Under the pieces are notes generated by a model that worked only from the letters and a program-made list of their open reading frames with translations, did no database searches and was not told the DNA's origin. From UBA8437 sp964646205 (GTDB taxonomy: Bacteria > Planctomycetota > Planctomycetia > Planctomycetales > Planctomycetaceae), in NCBI GenBank assembly GCA_964646205.1, contig CAZYAZ010000014.1, positions 1-64,000 on the forward strand: a stretch of DNA of 64,000 nucleotides, read 5' to 3'. The first letter of the stretch is position 1; the number at the start of each line of letters is the position of its first letter. Below, in pieces: positions 1 to 8,192 of the stretch. The translations under genes and the position numbers were made by a program.

Positions 1-192
1 CCCGGCGGACCCGGTGGTGCTGGCGGATTTCCCGGCCAGGGTGGAGCCCCCGGCGGACCCGGTGGTGCTGGCGGATTTCCCGGCCAGGGTGGAGCACCCG
101 GCGGACCCGGTGGTGCTGGCGGATTTCCCGGCCAGGGTCGAGCCCCCGGCGGACCCGGTGGTGCTGGTGGATTTCCCGGTCAGGGTGGAGCA
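1..192 (+). repeat. 48-bp tandem repeat, 4 units
   Basis: Four nearly identical 48-bp units (1-48, 49-96, 97-144, 145-192) encode the unit PGGPGGAGGFPGQGGA. They differ by only a few bases, for example gtcgag for gtggag near 136 and ggtgga for ggcgga near 168. The array may extend beyond the left edge. Near identity at DNA level points to recent expansion, and copy number is easily miscounted by short-read assembly. Confidence 0.9.
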
Positions 193-1194
193 CCAGGACA
201 GGGTGGAGCTCGTGGAGCTGGAAATTCGGGTCGCGGACAAGGATCGCTTGAAGGCCGAGCCGCTCCTGCGTTCACGCTGAAGTCGTTGAATGGCAAGACG
301 GTGAGCTTGTCTGCTCACAAGGGCAAGCAGATTGTCATTCTGGACTTCTGGGCCACGTGGTGTGGTCCTTGTGTGAAGGGGATGCCGATCACCCAGAAGG
401 TCGCAAAACAGTATGCGTCCAAGGGAGTGGTGTTGTACGCAGTCAACCTGAAAGAAGACGCGAAGAAGATTCGTGCGTTTCTCAATAAGCAAAAATTGAA
501 ACTCAATGTCCTGTTGGATTCCAAGGGGACTATTGGACAGAAATACGGCGCGAAATCGATTCCGATGTTAGTACTGATTGACAAGGACGGTACGGTCCAA
601 AAGGTACACATTGGTTTCAGTAATAGTCTTGAAAGTGCGCTCAAACGTGACCTGGATGCGTTGGTGGCTGGAAAGAAAATAGCAAAACCTGCGGCGTCTC
701 GTGGCCAGAATCAGCGAGGTGGCTTCCCCGGTCAGGGTGGAGCTGCTGGTGGTGCCGGTGGTGGTTTCCCCGGTCAGGGTGGAGCACCTGGTGGTGCCGG
801 TGGCGGCTTCCCCGGTCAGGGTGGTGCGGGGGGCCAGAAGAAGCCCCAACCGAAGCCCGGAACGCCTGAATATGCGGCTGACGATTTCGTGGCAAAGATG
901 ATCGCCGGGAACTCCAAGGCTGCTGCTGCGATGGTGTCGTCCTCGGCTCGGACCCCGGCCTTGAAAGAGTTGCTCCAGGGCAATTCAGCGAAGTCGGCTG
1001 GCCAATGGAAACAGGTGCTTCAGGGAGCTCAGCGTAACGGAGTGGCTCGGGCGGTTCGTGCGGACAGGGTGGTGACCCTGACGAACTCCAAAAGGCAGAC
1101 TGTCCGGATCACGTTGCGACGCCAGGGCACGGACTACAAGATTTACAGCATTGCCGTGGGCAGCAGCTCGACAAAGAAACGGCGTCGTCGGTAA
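1..1194 (+). CDS. TlpA/ResA-like thioredoxin-fold protein with Gly/Pro-rich repeats (5' partial)
   Basis: The frame is open at the window edge, so the N-terminus is missing; 397 codons remain. It begins with four 16-residue Gly/Pro-rich units (1-192), then a thioredoxin-like domain (about 270-660) with the active-site motif WATWCGPC. A second block of FPGQGG repeats follows (718-828), and then a C-terminal domain of about 110 residues that I do not recognise, ending in a basic tail KKRRRR. The CxxC motif with flanking Trp/Gly/Pro is typical of TlpA/ResA extracytoplasmic thiol-disulfide reductases, which suggests redox work outside the cytoplasm; the signal peptide would lie before the window. 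The cis-Pro equivalent is seen in KSIPML. The low-complexity repeats on both sides look like flexible linkers. The gene converges with purH, with 21 bp between the stops. Confidence 0.85.
   Translation, partial: PGGPGGAGGFPGQGGAPGGPGGAGGFPGQGGAPGGPGGAGGFPGQGRAPGGPGGAGGFPGQGGAPGQGGARGAGNSGRGQGSLEGRAAPAFTLKSLNGKTVSLSAHKGKQIVILDFWATWCGPCVKGMPITQKVAKQYASKGVVLYAVNLKEDAKKIRAFLNKQKLKLNVLLDSKGTIGQKYGAKSIPMLVLIDKDGTVQKVHIGFSNSLESALKRDLDALVAGKKIAKPAASRGQNQRGGFPGQGGAAGGAGGGFPGQGGAPGGAGGGFPGQGGAGGQKKPQPKPGTPEYAADDFVAKMIAGNSKAAAAMVSSSARTPALKELLQGNSAKSAGQWKQVLQGAQRNGVARAVRADRVVTLTNSKRQTVRITLRRQGTDYKIYSIAVGSSSTKKRRRR
718..828 (+). repeat. Second FPGQGG repeat block in the same gene, 42-bp period
   Basis: Three copies of a Gly-rich unit (consensus GGAGGGFPGQGGAP) with a 42-bp period lie between the thioredoxin domain and the C-terminal domain. 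They share the FPGQGGA core with the N-terminal array but have a different spacer, so the two arrays probably arose from one motif and then drifted. Confidence 0.85.
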
Positions 1195-1215
1195 CGGCGG
1201 TCGGTTTTGTTTGGG

Positions 1216-2811
1216 CTAGTGCTTGAAGTGGCGTCGTGCGGTGAAGACCATCGCGATGTCATGCTCGTTGCATGCTTCGATCACGGCGTCGTCTCCCCGG
1301 GACCCTCCGGGTTGAGCGATCGCAGCAATTCCGGCTGCCGCCGCTTGGTCAATGCCATCGCGGAAGGGGAAGAAGGCATCGGAGGCGAGCACAGCGCCCT
1401 GGGCGCGGTCGCCGGCTTTGCGATGGGCGATGTGTACGGAGTCGAGTCGGCTCATCTGGCCCGCTCCAACGCCGACCACCGCGAGATCCTTGGCAAAAAC
1501 GATCGCATTGGATTTGACGTGCTTGGCGACTGACCAGACAAACTTCAGGTCCAGCATTTCGGAGTCGGTGGGCTGTCGCTCGGTCACCGACTTCCACTCG
1601 TCCAGGGGCTCTTCTCCTTCGTCCCGATCCTGCACCAGCATTCCACCGCTGATTCTGCGGTACTCGGGGCCGGCATCTCGAGGCTGGCCTAGTGCATCGA
1701 GTTGGAGCAATCGAACGTTGTTTTTCCATTTGGGCCGCGTCGTCAGCGCTTCAAGCGCGGCCTCGTCGTACCCCGGCGCGACAATCGCCTCGATGAACCG
1801 CCCGGGTTCGCAGAGTGCTTCGGCGGTTTCCAGGTCGACGGGAAGATTGAATCCCAGGATTGAGCCAAAGGCACTGACCGTGTCACCGGCATAGGCGGCG
1901 GCGAAGGCCTGGGATTGTGACTGGCCGACGGCGCATCCGCACGGATTGTTGTGTTTGATGACGACAGCTGCCGGTTCATGAAACTCCCGGACAATGGACA
2001 AAGCGGCGTCGAGATCGAGCAGGTTGTTGTAGGAAAGTTCCTTGCCGCTCAGAACCTCGGCGGCGGCCAGCGTGGCTGGGTCTGCTCCCGGTTCGGTATA
2101 CCAGCGACCTTGTTGGTGAGGGTTTTCTCCGTAGCGGAGCGTGGCCCGCGGCTCGAGCGTGATGGTCAGGGTTTGATCATCCGGTGTGTCTTCGTTGGTA
2201 TCTCCGCTGGTGTCCTGGTTGACGATCGTTGCCATGTAATCAGCGATGGATCGATCATAGGCGGCAGTCATTTCGAACGCTGTCGCGGCGAGTTCGCGTC
2301 GGAGCGATTCATCGAGCCCGTCTCCGGAGAGGGCTTCGATGACCGAGTCGTACTGTTGGGCGCGGGTGACGATGGCGACGTAGGCATGATTCTTGGCCGA
2401 GGACCGTACCATGCTCGGTCCACCGATATCGATTTGTTCGATGGCTTCGGGCACGGTCACATCGTCGCGGGCGATCGTCTGTTCGAAGGGGTACAGGTTG
2501 CACACGACCAGTTCGAACGGAACGATCCCGTGTTCGGCGATAGCCGCGGCGTCGTCGGGTTGGTCGGGCCGTCCCAGGATGGCACCGTGAACCTTGGGGT
2601 GCAGTGTCTTGACGCGCCCACCCATGATTTCTGGGAAGCCGGTGTATTCGGAAATGCCGATTACCGGGACCCCGGCTTCCTCGAGGTGTCGCCGGGTTCC
2701 CCCGGTTGAAATGACCTCGAATCCGAGTTCCGTCAGTCGACTGACAAAAGGGACCAGTCCGGTCTTGTCGCTGACACTGACCAGGGCCCTCCGCGCTGAG
2801 CCATTGCTCAT
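1216..2811 (-). CDS. purH: Bifunctional AICAR formyltransferase / IMP cyclohydrolase
   Basis: This 531-aa protein has the usual PurH length. It catalyses the last two steps of de novo purine synthesis: formylation of AICAR by 10-formyl-THF, then ring closure to IMP. The N-terminal MGS-like cyclohydrolase domain (about 1-190) shows SVSDKTGL, STGGT and GGRVKTLHPKVHGAIL. The C-terminal transformylase domain (about 200-531) shows RYGENPHQ, the KHNNPCG motif and VKSNAIVFAKD, as in the family. ATG at 2811 is preceded by a purine-rich gggagag about 10 bases upstream. It stands alone on this strand next to the beta-propeller gene, and the chemistry is cytosolic housekeeping. Confidence 0.97.
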   Translation of the reverse strand: MSNGSARRALVSVSDKTGLVPFVSRLTELGFEVISTGGTRRHLEEAGVPVIGISEYTGFPEIMGGRVKTLHPKVHGAILGRPDQPDDAAAIAEHGIVPFELVVCNLYPFEQTIARDDVTVPEAIEQIDIGGPSMVRSSAKNHAYVAIVTRAQQYDSVIEALSGDGLDESLRRELAATAFEMTAAYDRSIADYMATIVNQDTSGDTNEDTPDDQTLTITLEPRATLRYGENPHQQGRWYTEPGADPATLAAAEVLSGKELSYNNLLDLDAALSIVREFHEPAAVVIKHNNPCGCAVGQSQSQAFAAAYAGDTVSAFGSILGFNLPVDLETAEALCEPGRFIEAIVAPGYDEAALEALTTRPKWKNNVRLLQLDALGQPRDAGPEYRRISGGMLVQDRDEGEEPLDEWKSVTERQPTDSEMLDLKFVWSVAKHVKSNAIVFAKDLAVVGVGAGQMSRLDSVHIAHRKAGDRAQGAVLASDAFFPFRDGIDQAAAAGIAAIAQPGGSRGDDAVIEACNEHDIAMVFTARRHFKH

Positions 2812-2907
2812 GATTGAGACTCTCCCGTTCCGGGTCCATCCGTTCCGGGTCGCGATCCTACTGACGTGGACGAGTCAATTCAAACCCGCCGGGACTGTTG
2901 TGTCCGG

Positions 2908-4215
2908 TCAGTTTCCCGCGGCGTTGCCACCCGCGGGGGCCGGGGTGGCTGGAGCCGGTGTCGCCGGTGCATCCGGCTGCGGTGTTTCCGGAGCAAACTC
3001 TGGAAGAATTGGCAGCAGATCCGGGTTCTGATGGTAGACCGGGAATTCGTGTTCGGCTCCCGATTCGCGAATCGCGACAATCATCCCGTTGTTGGTGGCC
3101 ATGAACAGTCGGTCGGTGCGATCATTGGCGTACTTGAACCCGAACTGGCGTAGCGGCATCGTTCCCAGCACCGCGCCATCAGTACGACGGAGGATCACGA
3201 CGTTGCCGACGTGATCGGTCCCGTAGAGTCGCTTGACCGAGGAACCGACAAAATTTCGGACGCCGTGTCGCCACCAGATCCGTTTCCCGGTCAATGTCGA
3301 AAGTGCGAACAAGCCGCCGGCGTCCGGGAAAATGAATACCTGTTGGCCGATCACACGTGGCGTCCGACGGATCGGGAAACCCGAGGGAAACGGTTGCCAA
3401 CGGGAGTTGCCGTTTTCGGCGTTGAGGCAGTAGAGGTTGAAGTCCTCGCACGCGATGTAAAGAAAACCAGCGTGAAAAGTGACCGGGGCGGAGACGGGTG
3501 AATCGGTCTCGGATTGCCATTGCAGCCGGGGTGAACCGGCGGTGATGCTGTACAGCGAATTGTCGAGGCTGGCAAAATTGACCACGCGGCCGGTTGTGAT
3601 CGGTGGGGTGGTGATTTGCTTTCCGGTTTTGAACCGCCATTGCCGGGCCAGGAAACCCCACTTGGTCAGCTCGTTCTTCAAATACAATTCCCGGATGCGG
3701 TGCAGGTCGAACGCAAAGATGCTGCCATCGTGAGAACCGTAAAAGATCTGATCGTCACTGACTGCAGGACTGGTCGAGGGGGTTCGGGGCAGCTTGAGTT
3801 CCCAGAGCAATTCGCCGGAGAACTTGTTGAGACAGTAGAGCTTGCGGGCGGCCGGGACGAATGCGAAGTCACTGTTGGTCACGGCCGGCTGGCTGGGAGC
3901 ATCGCGAGGCCCCAACTGTGCTGACCACAGTCGACGACCCGATTCGTTGTCGAAGGCGGTGACCGCACCGCTGCTGGCCTGCATCACCACGACGTCTTCA
4001 TCGACACTCATGTGTGCGATCACGTCACGACTGGGATCGAGGACCGCCTGGCCCCACCACATGCGGACGAGACCATGACGTCTGAGCATGGTGTGGGAGG
4101 GCAGGACGTTGCCACGAATACCCTGCTGGGCCGAAACCGGAGCCGGAGACAGGCCCGCCATTGGTACGACCAGTGACAGAAGGAGGGTGGAACGAATTGA
4201 GTGTTTTCGAATCAT
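2908..4215 (-). CDS. PQQ-type beta-propeller (outer-membrane assembly-like) secreted protein
   Basis: This 435-aa protein starts at ATG 4215 (MIRKHS), followed by a hydrophobic stretch and a likely Ala-Gln cleavage site (APVSAQQG), so it should be exported. The body carries repeated propeller blades of the PQQ/BamB type: motifs such as SGRRLWSAQLG, SGELLWELKLP, NSRWQPFPSGF and TGKRIWWRHGV recur about every 45-50 residues. The C-terminus is a Pro/Ala-rich tail. The open frame runs further upstream, but only the 4215 start gives a signal peptide. It could be a scaffold such as BamB or a PQQ-like sensor; no catalytic residues can be assigned. The purH gene lies downstream, 97 bp past the stop. 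Confidence 0.8.
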   Translation of the reverse strand: MIRKHSIRSTLLLSLVVPMAGLSPAPVSAQQGIRGNVLPSHTMLRRHGLVRMWWGQAVLDPSRDVIAHMSVDEDVVVMQASSGAVTAFDNESGRRLWSAQLGPRDAPSQPAVTNSDFAFVPAARKLYCLNKFSGELLWELKLPRTPSTSPAVSDDQIFYGSHDGSIFAFDLHRIRELYLKNELTKWGFLARQWRFKTGKQITTPPITTGRVVNFASLDNSLYSITAGSPRLQWQSETDSPVSAPVTFHAGFLYIACEDFNLYCLNAENGNSRWQPFPSGFPIRRTPRVIGQQVFIFPDAGGLFALSTLTGKRIWWRHGVRNFVGSSVKRLYGTDHVGNVVILRRTDGAVLGTMPLRQFGFKYANDRTDRLFMATNNGMIVAIRESGAEHEFPVYHQNPDLLPILPEFAPETPQPDAPATPAPATPAPAGGNAAGN

Positions 4216-4474
4216 GACGGTCAATCGTGGTGAGCAGTTGAAGGACACTCTACCTGAGTCTATCCGCAGCAGGGGGGGGCCGACCAGAGGCTGGCACGGG
4301 CTATCCTCTTTCAGTCGGCCGTTGTGCGATGCATCGCGAGTAGAAGCCCGATGGAGATCTCCGGAGATGGGAATTGTTGGCCTCGGGGTGCTTTGACCGG
4401 TACAATTCCGCCGACTGCCCCGGCCGTCAGGATCTGTGTCCGACTGGTTGAGTGTGGCAGATGAGGGGCCGGTT

Positions 4475-5812
4475 GTGACGAGAGTTCCAGGCAATTCGAT
4501 TGTGGGGATTCCTTCGGGGGTGGTGTGGTGCGTTTTGGGCATCGCGGGGGTCATCCTCGGCGGTTCTCGGGTGTCAGCCGACGTGATCCGGTTGGAAAAC
4601 GGCGGTGAATTGCGGGGGGAATTGATAGGCGCGGTGACACGGACTCCCGGTGAGACGGTTGTCATCCGGACCTTGACCGGGAGTCGGGTGGAACTGGCCG
4701 GGGAACGGGTGGTGTTGGTGGCCCGACGGTCTTTGAAGGTTGAGCAATACGAGGAGCGCAGTGACCGGGTGGCAACCGAGAATGACACGGTGGAGGGGCA
4801 CTGGGAATTGGCCGAATGGTGTCGGGGCCAGCGATTGCCCGACCAGCGACGCAAACACCTGGAACGAGTCGTGTCGCTGGATCCCTCGCACCGTTCCGCG
4901 CACTACGGACTGGGACACACCCTCAGAAACGGGAAATGGATGAGTCGTGAGGAGTTCATGGCATCACGAGGGCTTGTCCGTTACCGGGGACGTTACATCA
5001 CTCCACAGCAGCGAGAGGACCTCGAGGCGGCTTCCGTCGGTGCCGCGGCTTATCGCAAGTGGTTTGCACAGATACGGATCTGGCACAAGTGGCTCAAGAC
5101 AAATGATCCGAAACAACAAGGACGGGCACGAGCCGAATTGGGGCGAGTCCGGGATTCTTCGGCGGTGGTGCCACTGGTACGGGTTCTGGGGCGTGACAAG
5201 TCCGAGTCGATTCGGGTGTTGCTGTCGGGTGTCTTGGGAGGTGTTCCGGGGCCGGATCCGGTCGGGGCGTTGGTGAACCTGGCACTGCGTGACCAGAGTT
5301 ACCGTGTCCGTGCTGCGGCACGGACCGCGATTGGTCCGCAGCGACTGGCCGCGGCGGTTCGGTTTGCAGTTGCCGGCCTGGGAGACACGTCAAACGCCGT
5401 TGTCCGCCGTTCGGCGGTCTTGTTGGGTGAATGTGGTGATGTGACAGCGGTACCACCTCTCATCGCTGCGCTGGTCACTCGGCACGTTCATCGCGTTCGT
5501 GTGCCCGGAAGTCGTCATCCGAGTTTTGCATTCGCACGGGATGGAACCCCGGTGCACCCGGCGGTGGCCCAGGGATTCGGTGTTCCCCCGGAAATTTTGC
5601 GGGGGATGCAGATGGGCCGGTTTCCTTTTGGAGTTGTCATCTTGCCTCCCCAATTTGCCGAAAAAGAGACCCAGGTGATCTCGGTGATCGTTGATCGTGA
5701 GAACCCGGAAGTCCTGGCGGCTTTGAAGAAACTGACGGGAAACGAGGGAGCGAATTACGACCGGCGGGCTTGGGAATTGTGGTGGTTGGCGTTTCGCCAG
5801 GGGACAAAATGA
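4475..5812 (+). CDS. Exported HEAT-repeat protein
   Basis: A 445-aa protein from GTG 4475, which has a purine-rich gaggggcc just upstream; GTG 4436 in the same frame is an alternative. The N-terminal hydrophobic segment (GVVWCVLGIAGVILGG) followed by SRVSA-D looks like a signal peptide. A short domain with LENGGELRGELIG follows, then a TPR-like stretch and the motif NGKWMSREEF. From about residue 220 alpha-helical HEAT repeats are seen (VVPLVRVLGRD, VRAAARTAIG, VVRRSAVLLGE, AVPPLIAAL). HEAT arrays usually bind protein partners; the specific role is unknown. Its stop overlaps the start of the next gene (ATGA), so the two are translationally coupled. Confidence 0.75.
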   Translation: MTRVPGNSIVGIPSGVVWCVLGIAGVILGGSRVSADVIRLENGGELRGELIGAVTRTPGETVVIRTLTGSRVELAGERVVLVARRSLKVEQYEERSDRVATENDTVEGHWELAEWCRGQRLPDQRRKHLERVVSLDPSHRSAHYGLGHTLRNGKWMSREEFMASRGLVRYRGRYITPQQREDLEAASVGAAAYRKWFAQIRIWHKWLKTNDPKQQGRARAELGRVRDSSAVVPLVRVLGRDKSESIRVLLSGVLGGVPGPDPVGALVNLALRDQSYRVRAAARTAIGPQRLAAAVRFAVAGLGDTSNAVVRRSAVLLGECGDVTAVPPLIAALVTRHVHRVRVPGSRHPSFAFARDGTPVHPAVAQGFGVPPEILRGMQMGRFPFGVVILPPQFAEKETQVISVIVDRENPEVLAALKKLTGNEGANYDRRAWELWWLAFRQGTK

Positions 5813-6549
5813 CCGATTTGCCGTCAGCCCGAGCGGCTCGACAATTGCTGGAGAGTCTCGAGCGGTCCGGTGTGACCCACTTGGCCTGTCCCTCGGTGAC
5901 TCCAACCCAACAACCGACAGACGACAGCGAGGTGTCGATGACTGGAACAACAGGAGATGCGGCGAGTGGCCTGGAAGGGATGGCTGCCGCGGTTGCTGGC
6001 TGTCGTCTGTGCCAGGAATTGGCCGAGACGAGAACGCAGACGGTCTTTGGTGTTGGTGATCCCAACGCGAAGATCCTGTTCGTTGGTGAGGCACCGGGTG
6101 CTGATGAGGATCGGTTGGGCGAACCGTTTGTCGGTCGGGCGGGCAAATTGCTCAACCAGATCATCGAAGCCTGTGGGATGCGGCGCGAGGAGATCTACAT
6201 CTGCAATATCCTGAAGTGTCGCCCTCCGGGAAATCGCAACCCGTCGCCGGAGGAAGCCGGGAATTGTCGCCAGTTCCTTGATGGTCAGATTGCCTCGGTT
6301 CAGCCCGAGTACATTGTCTGCTGGGGCTCGGTGGCCGCCAAGAACCTGCTGGATTCGACCGAGACAATCGGCCGGATGCGTCGGCAGTTCTTCGAGTACG
6401 CAGGCGCCAAGGTGCTGTGCACCTATCACCCGTCGTACCTGTTGAGGAATCCGTCGGCAAAGAAGGATGTCTGGGAGGACATGCAACTGTTGTTTGCGGA
6501 TATGGGGGTCACGCTGACTGCGGCGAAGGGAAGCGGCGGCGGGTCGTGA
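5809..6549 (+). CDS. Type-4 (Fe-S) uracil-DNA glycosylase
   Basis: This 246-aa protein removes uracil from DNA in base-excision repair. It carries the family-4 motif GEAPGADEDRLGEPFVGRAG (uracil-binding loop) and the C-terminal loop HPSYLLRNP. Four cysteines are placed for a 4Fe-4S cluster: CRLC near residue 70, then C in KCRPPGNRNP and C in EAGNC. An N-terminal extension of about 60 residues, rich in Thr/Ser/Pro, precedes the catalytic core and is poorly conserved in character. ATG 5809 overlaps the stop of the HEAT gene; the open frame upstream of it is just read-through. No other repair gene lies nearby. Confidence 0.93.
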   Translation: MTDLPSARAARQLLESLERSGVTHLACPSVTPTQQPTDDSEVSMTGTTGDAASGLEGMAAAVAGCRLCQELAETRTQTVFGVGDPNAKILFVGEAPGADEDRLGEPFVGRAGKLLNQIIEACGMRREEIYICNILKCRPPGNRNPSPEEAGNCRQFLDGQIASVQPEYIVCWGSVAAKNLLDSTETIGRMRRQFFEYAGAKVLCTYHPSYLLRNPSAKKDVWEDMQLLFADMGVTLTAAKGSGGGS

Positions 6550-6591
6550 GATGGAACGTGGCGGGTGCTTTTCGGCCGCGGCCGCCGGGGT

Positions 6592-8022
6592 CTACGATCC
6601 CGATTCCGCCTCGAGTGATTTGAGGTACAGGGCCTTGATGTAGGGGATGGGCTCGTTGCCGAGTGCCTTGAGAATGGTGCCTCCAGCGGTGAAGCAGTGG
6701 GTGACCCAGTCAGGTTGGCCGTACCGTGCCAGGGCCGTCCCGCCCTCGCCTCCACCGACATACACTTCGACGCCCGCATCGGTCATTCGCTTGAGTTGGC
6801 CCACGAATTCCCGGGTGCCCTTCTCGAAGGCTTCCTCTTCGAACAGCCCGAACACGCCGTTGTGAAACGCGATGGCCGGTCGACGGCCCGCCTGGACCTC
6901 CATCCGGTGTGAGTCCAGGAACTTGCCCACGGCCTCGACCTGGACGGCTCGGGTTTCCGGGCCGACATCGAACTGGGCTTCACCGTCTGGGATGGTGCGA
7001 CTGGCCGTACCATCTCCGAGGACGAAATCGACGGGCAGCACGAATTCGACTCCGGCTTCCAGTCCCTGCCGGTACATGGCACCGGCTTGCTCGATTCGTT
7101 CGGGTGGGATGTAGATCTTGGCCTGGGTTGAGTCGCCGGCGAGTCCCAGTCCGAATTCGTTGCCATCGTGTCGAGCGGCAGCAGCCTTGAGTGCCAGGGC
7201 CAGTCCTCCGGCGGCGATCACGGTCTTGACCTGTTTGCGGGCGAGGATTTGTTCGAGGTCATCGAGTTTGTTGATCTTGATGCCACTAAAAACGACGAGG
7301 TCGGCTTGGCGAGTGCGAGTCACATGCCGCGTGAGTTCGTCGTCGACGTAACGTCCCAGTGCGACCTGCTGGCACCCCAGTGGGACGAGTGTGCTGGAAA
7401 GGTCCCGGTTCGAGGCGGCGAAGCCCTCGTTGACGTGAACATCGGCGAGCAGGTCGCTGACCGAGTTGACGTAGTTGGTCAGCCGGGGAGCCATGTCGGT
7501 GATCGTCTGATCGTCGGCTTTCCACAACGCCCGTTCGAGCGAGTAGCGGCGAGTGTTTTCGAGGACGGCAATGGCTCCATCTGGCAAACCGGCCACTTCG
7601 TCCGCGGCTGTTGCGAGGACGTGACCGGTCTGGTCATCGAGCCACTCTGGAACAAACGTGACGGGTTGATTGCCGCGAACCTCCGGTGGCAACAGGGTGT
7701 CCAGGTGACGTGCAATTGGTTCCAGGGACATCCTGGGGTCGCGTCCCCGGTGTCCGTAAACCAGTTGCACCCAACCCCTTCGGCCACCATGGGTCAGCGT
7801 ATCAACCAGTGAACGGATCCGGACATCGTCCTGGATCGATCCGTCGTCCTGAACCACCACATCCGTATCACCGCGAACGAGAACACGAGTGCCCGATGGG
7901 AGGGGGTCGAGTGCGTCGAGATTAGGAATACTTTCGAGACAGTCTTCCAGTGACGGGATGTTGTCGGAGGTGCCGGCGAGAGTGGAGCACCAGCGGACGG
8001 TGGACTCGGTAGAAACGGTCAT
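6592..8022 (-). CDS. pgk: Divergent phosphoglycerate kinase family protein
   Basis: This 476-aa protein is longer than typical PGK (about 390-415 aa), with some 40 extra N-terminal residues. The PGK fold is recognisable in order: RVLVRGDTDVVV (canonical RxDxNVP), YGHRGRDPRMSLEP (HxGRP), LENTRRYSLE (LENxRF), VNEGFAASNRDLSS (NDAFxxAHR), SGIKINKLDDL, VGPET, NGVFGLFEE (WNGPMGVFE) and GGGEGGTAL. Several canonical residues differ: Asn to Asp in the first loop, His to Asn in the AHR loop, and WNGPMG to HNGVFG. It may be a functional lineage variant or a paralogue. ATG 8022 was chosen because upstream codons lack PGK similarity. It is divergent from the 920-aa gene, across about 170 bp. Confidence 0.85.
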   Translation of the reverse strand: MTVSTESTVRWCSTLAGTSDNIPSLEDCLESIPNLDALDPLPSGTRVLVRGDTDVVVQDDGSIQDDVRIRSLVDTLTHGGRRGWVQLVYGHRGRDPRMSLEPIARHLDTLLPPEVRGNQPVTFVPEWLDDQTGHVLATAADEVAGLPDGAIAVLENTRRYSLERALWKADDQTITDMAPRLTNYVNSVSDLLADVHVNEGFAASNRDLSSTLVPLGCQQVALGRYVDDELTRHVTRTRQADLVVFSGIKINKLDDLEQILARKQVKTVIAAGGLALALKAAAARHDGNEFGLGLAGDSTQAKIYIPPERIEQAGAMYRQGLEAGVEFVLPVDFVLGDGTASRTIPDGEAQFDVGPETRAVQVEAVGKFLDSHRMEVQAGRRPAIAFHNGVFGLFEEEAFEKGTREFVGQLKRMTDAGVEVYVGGGEGGTALARYGQPDWVTHCFTAGGTILKALGNEPIPYIKALYLKSLEAESGS

Positions 8023-8192
8023 GGCGGTGCGTTTGTGGAGGAAGAGGGTGTCGGTAAGTATTTGTTGCGAGTACCGGGGATAAAGGGTGTCGTTGTCCCG
8101 CGTCAAGGCATCCGGAAATCCGGCCGTCGGGGGTTTCCGGCGTGTCGATGGATTGCCTATGATCGGACTCGACCCGGCATCCTGCCGCAAGA

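Noticed and set aside
1..192. Possible CRISPR array
   Set aside because: The repeats are directly adjacent with no spacers, and they are translated in frame as part of a protein.
14..280. Short plus-strand frame in the repeat region with ADFPARVE repeats
   Set aside because: It is the +2 reading of the 48-bp array; the frame that continues into the thioredoxin domain is the +1 frame.
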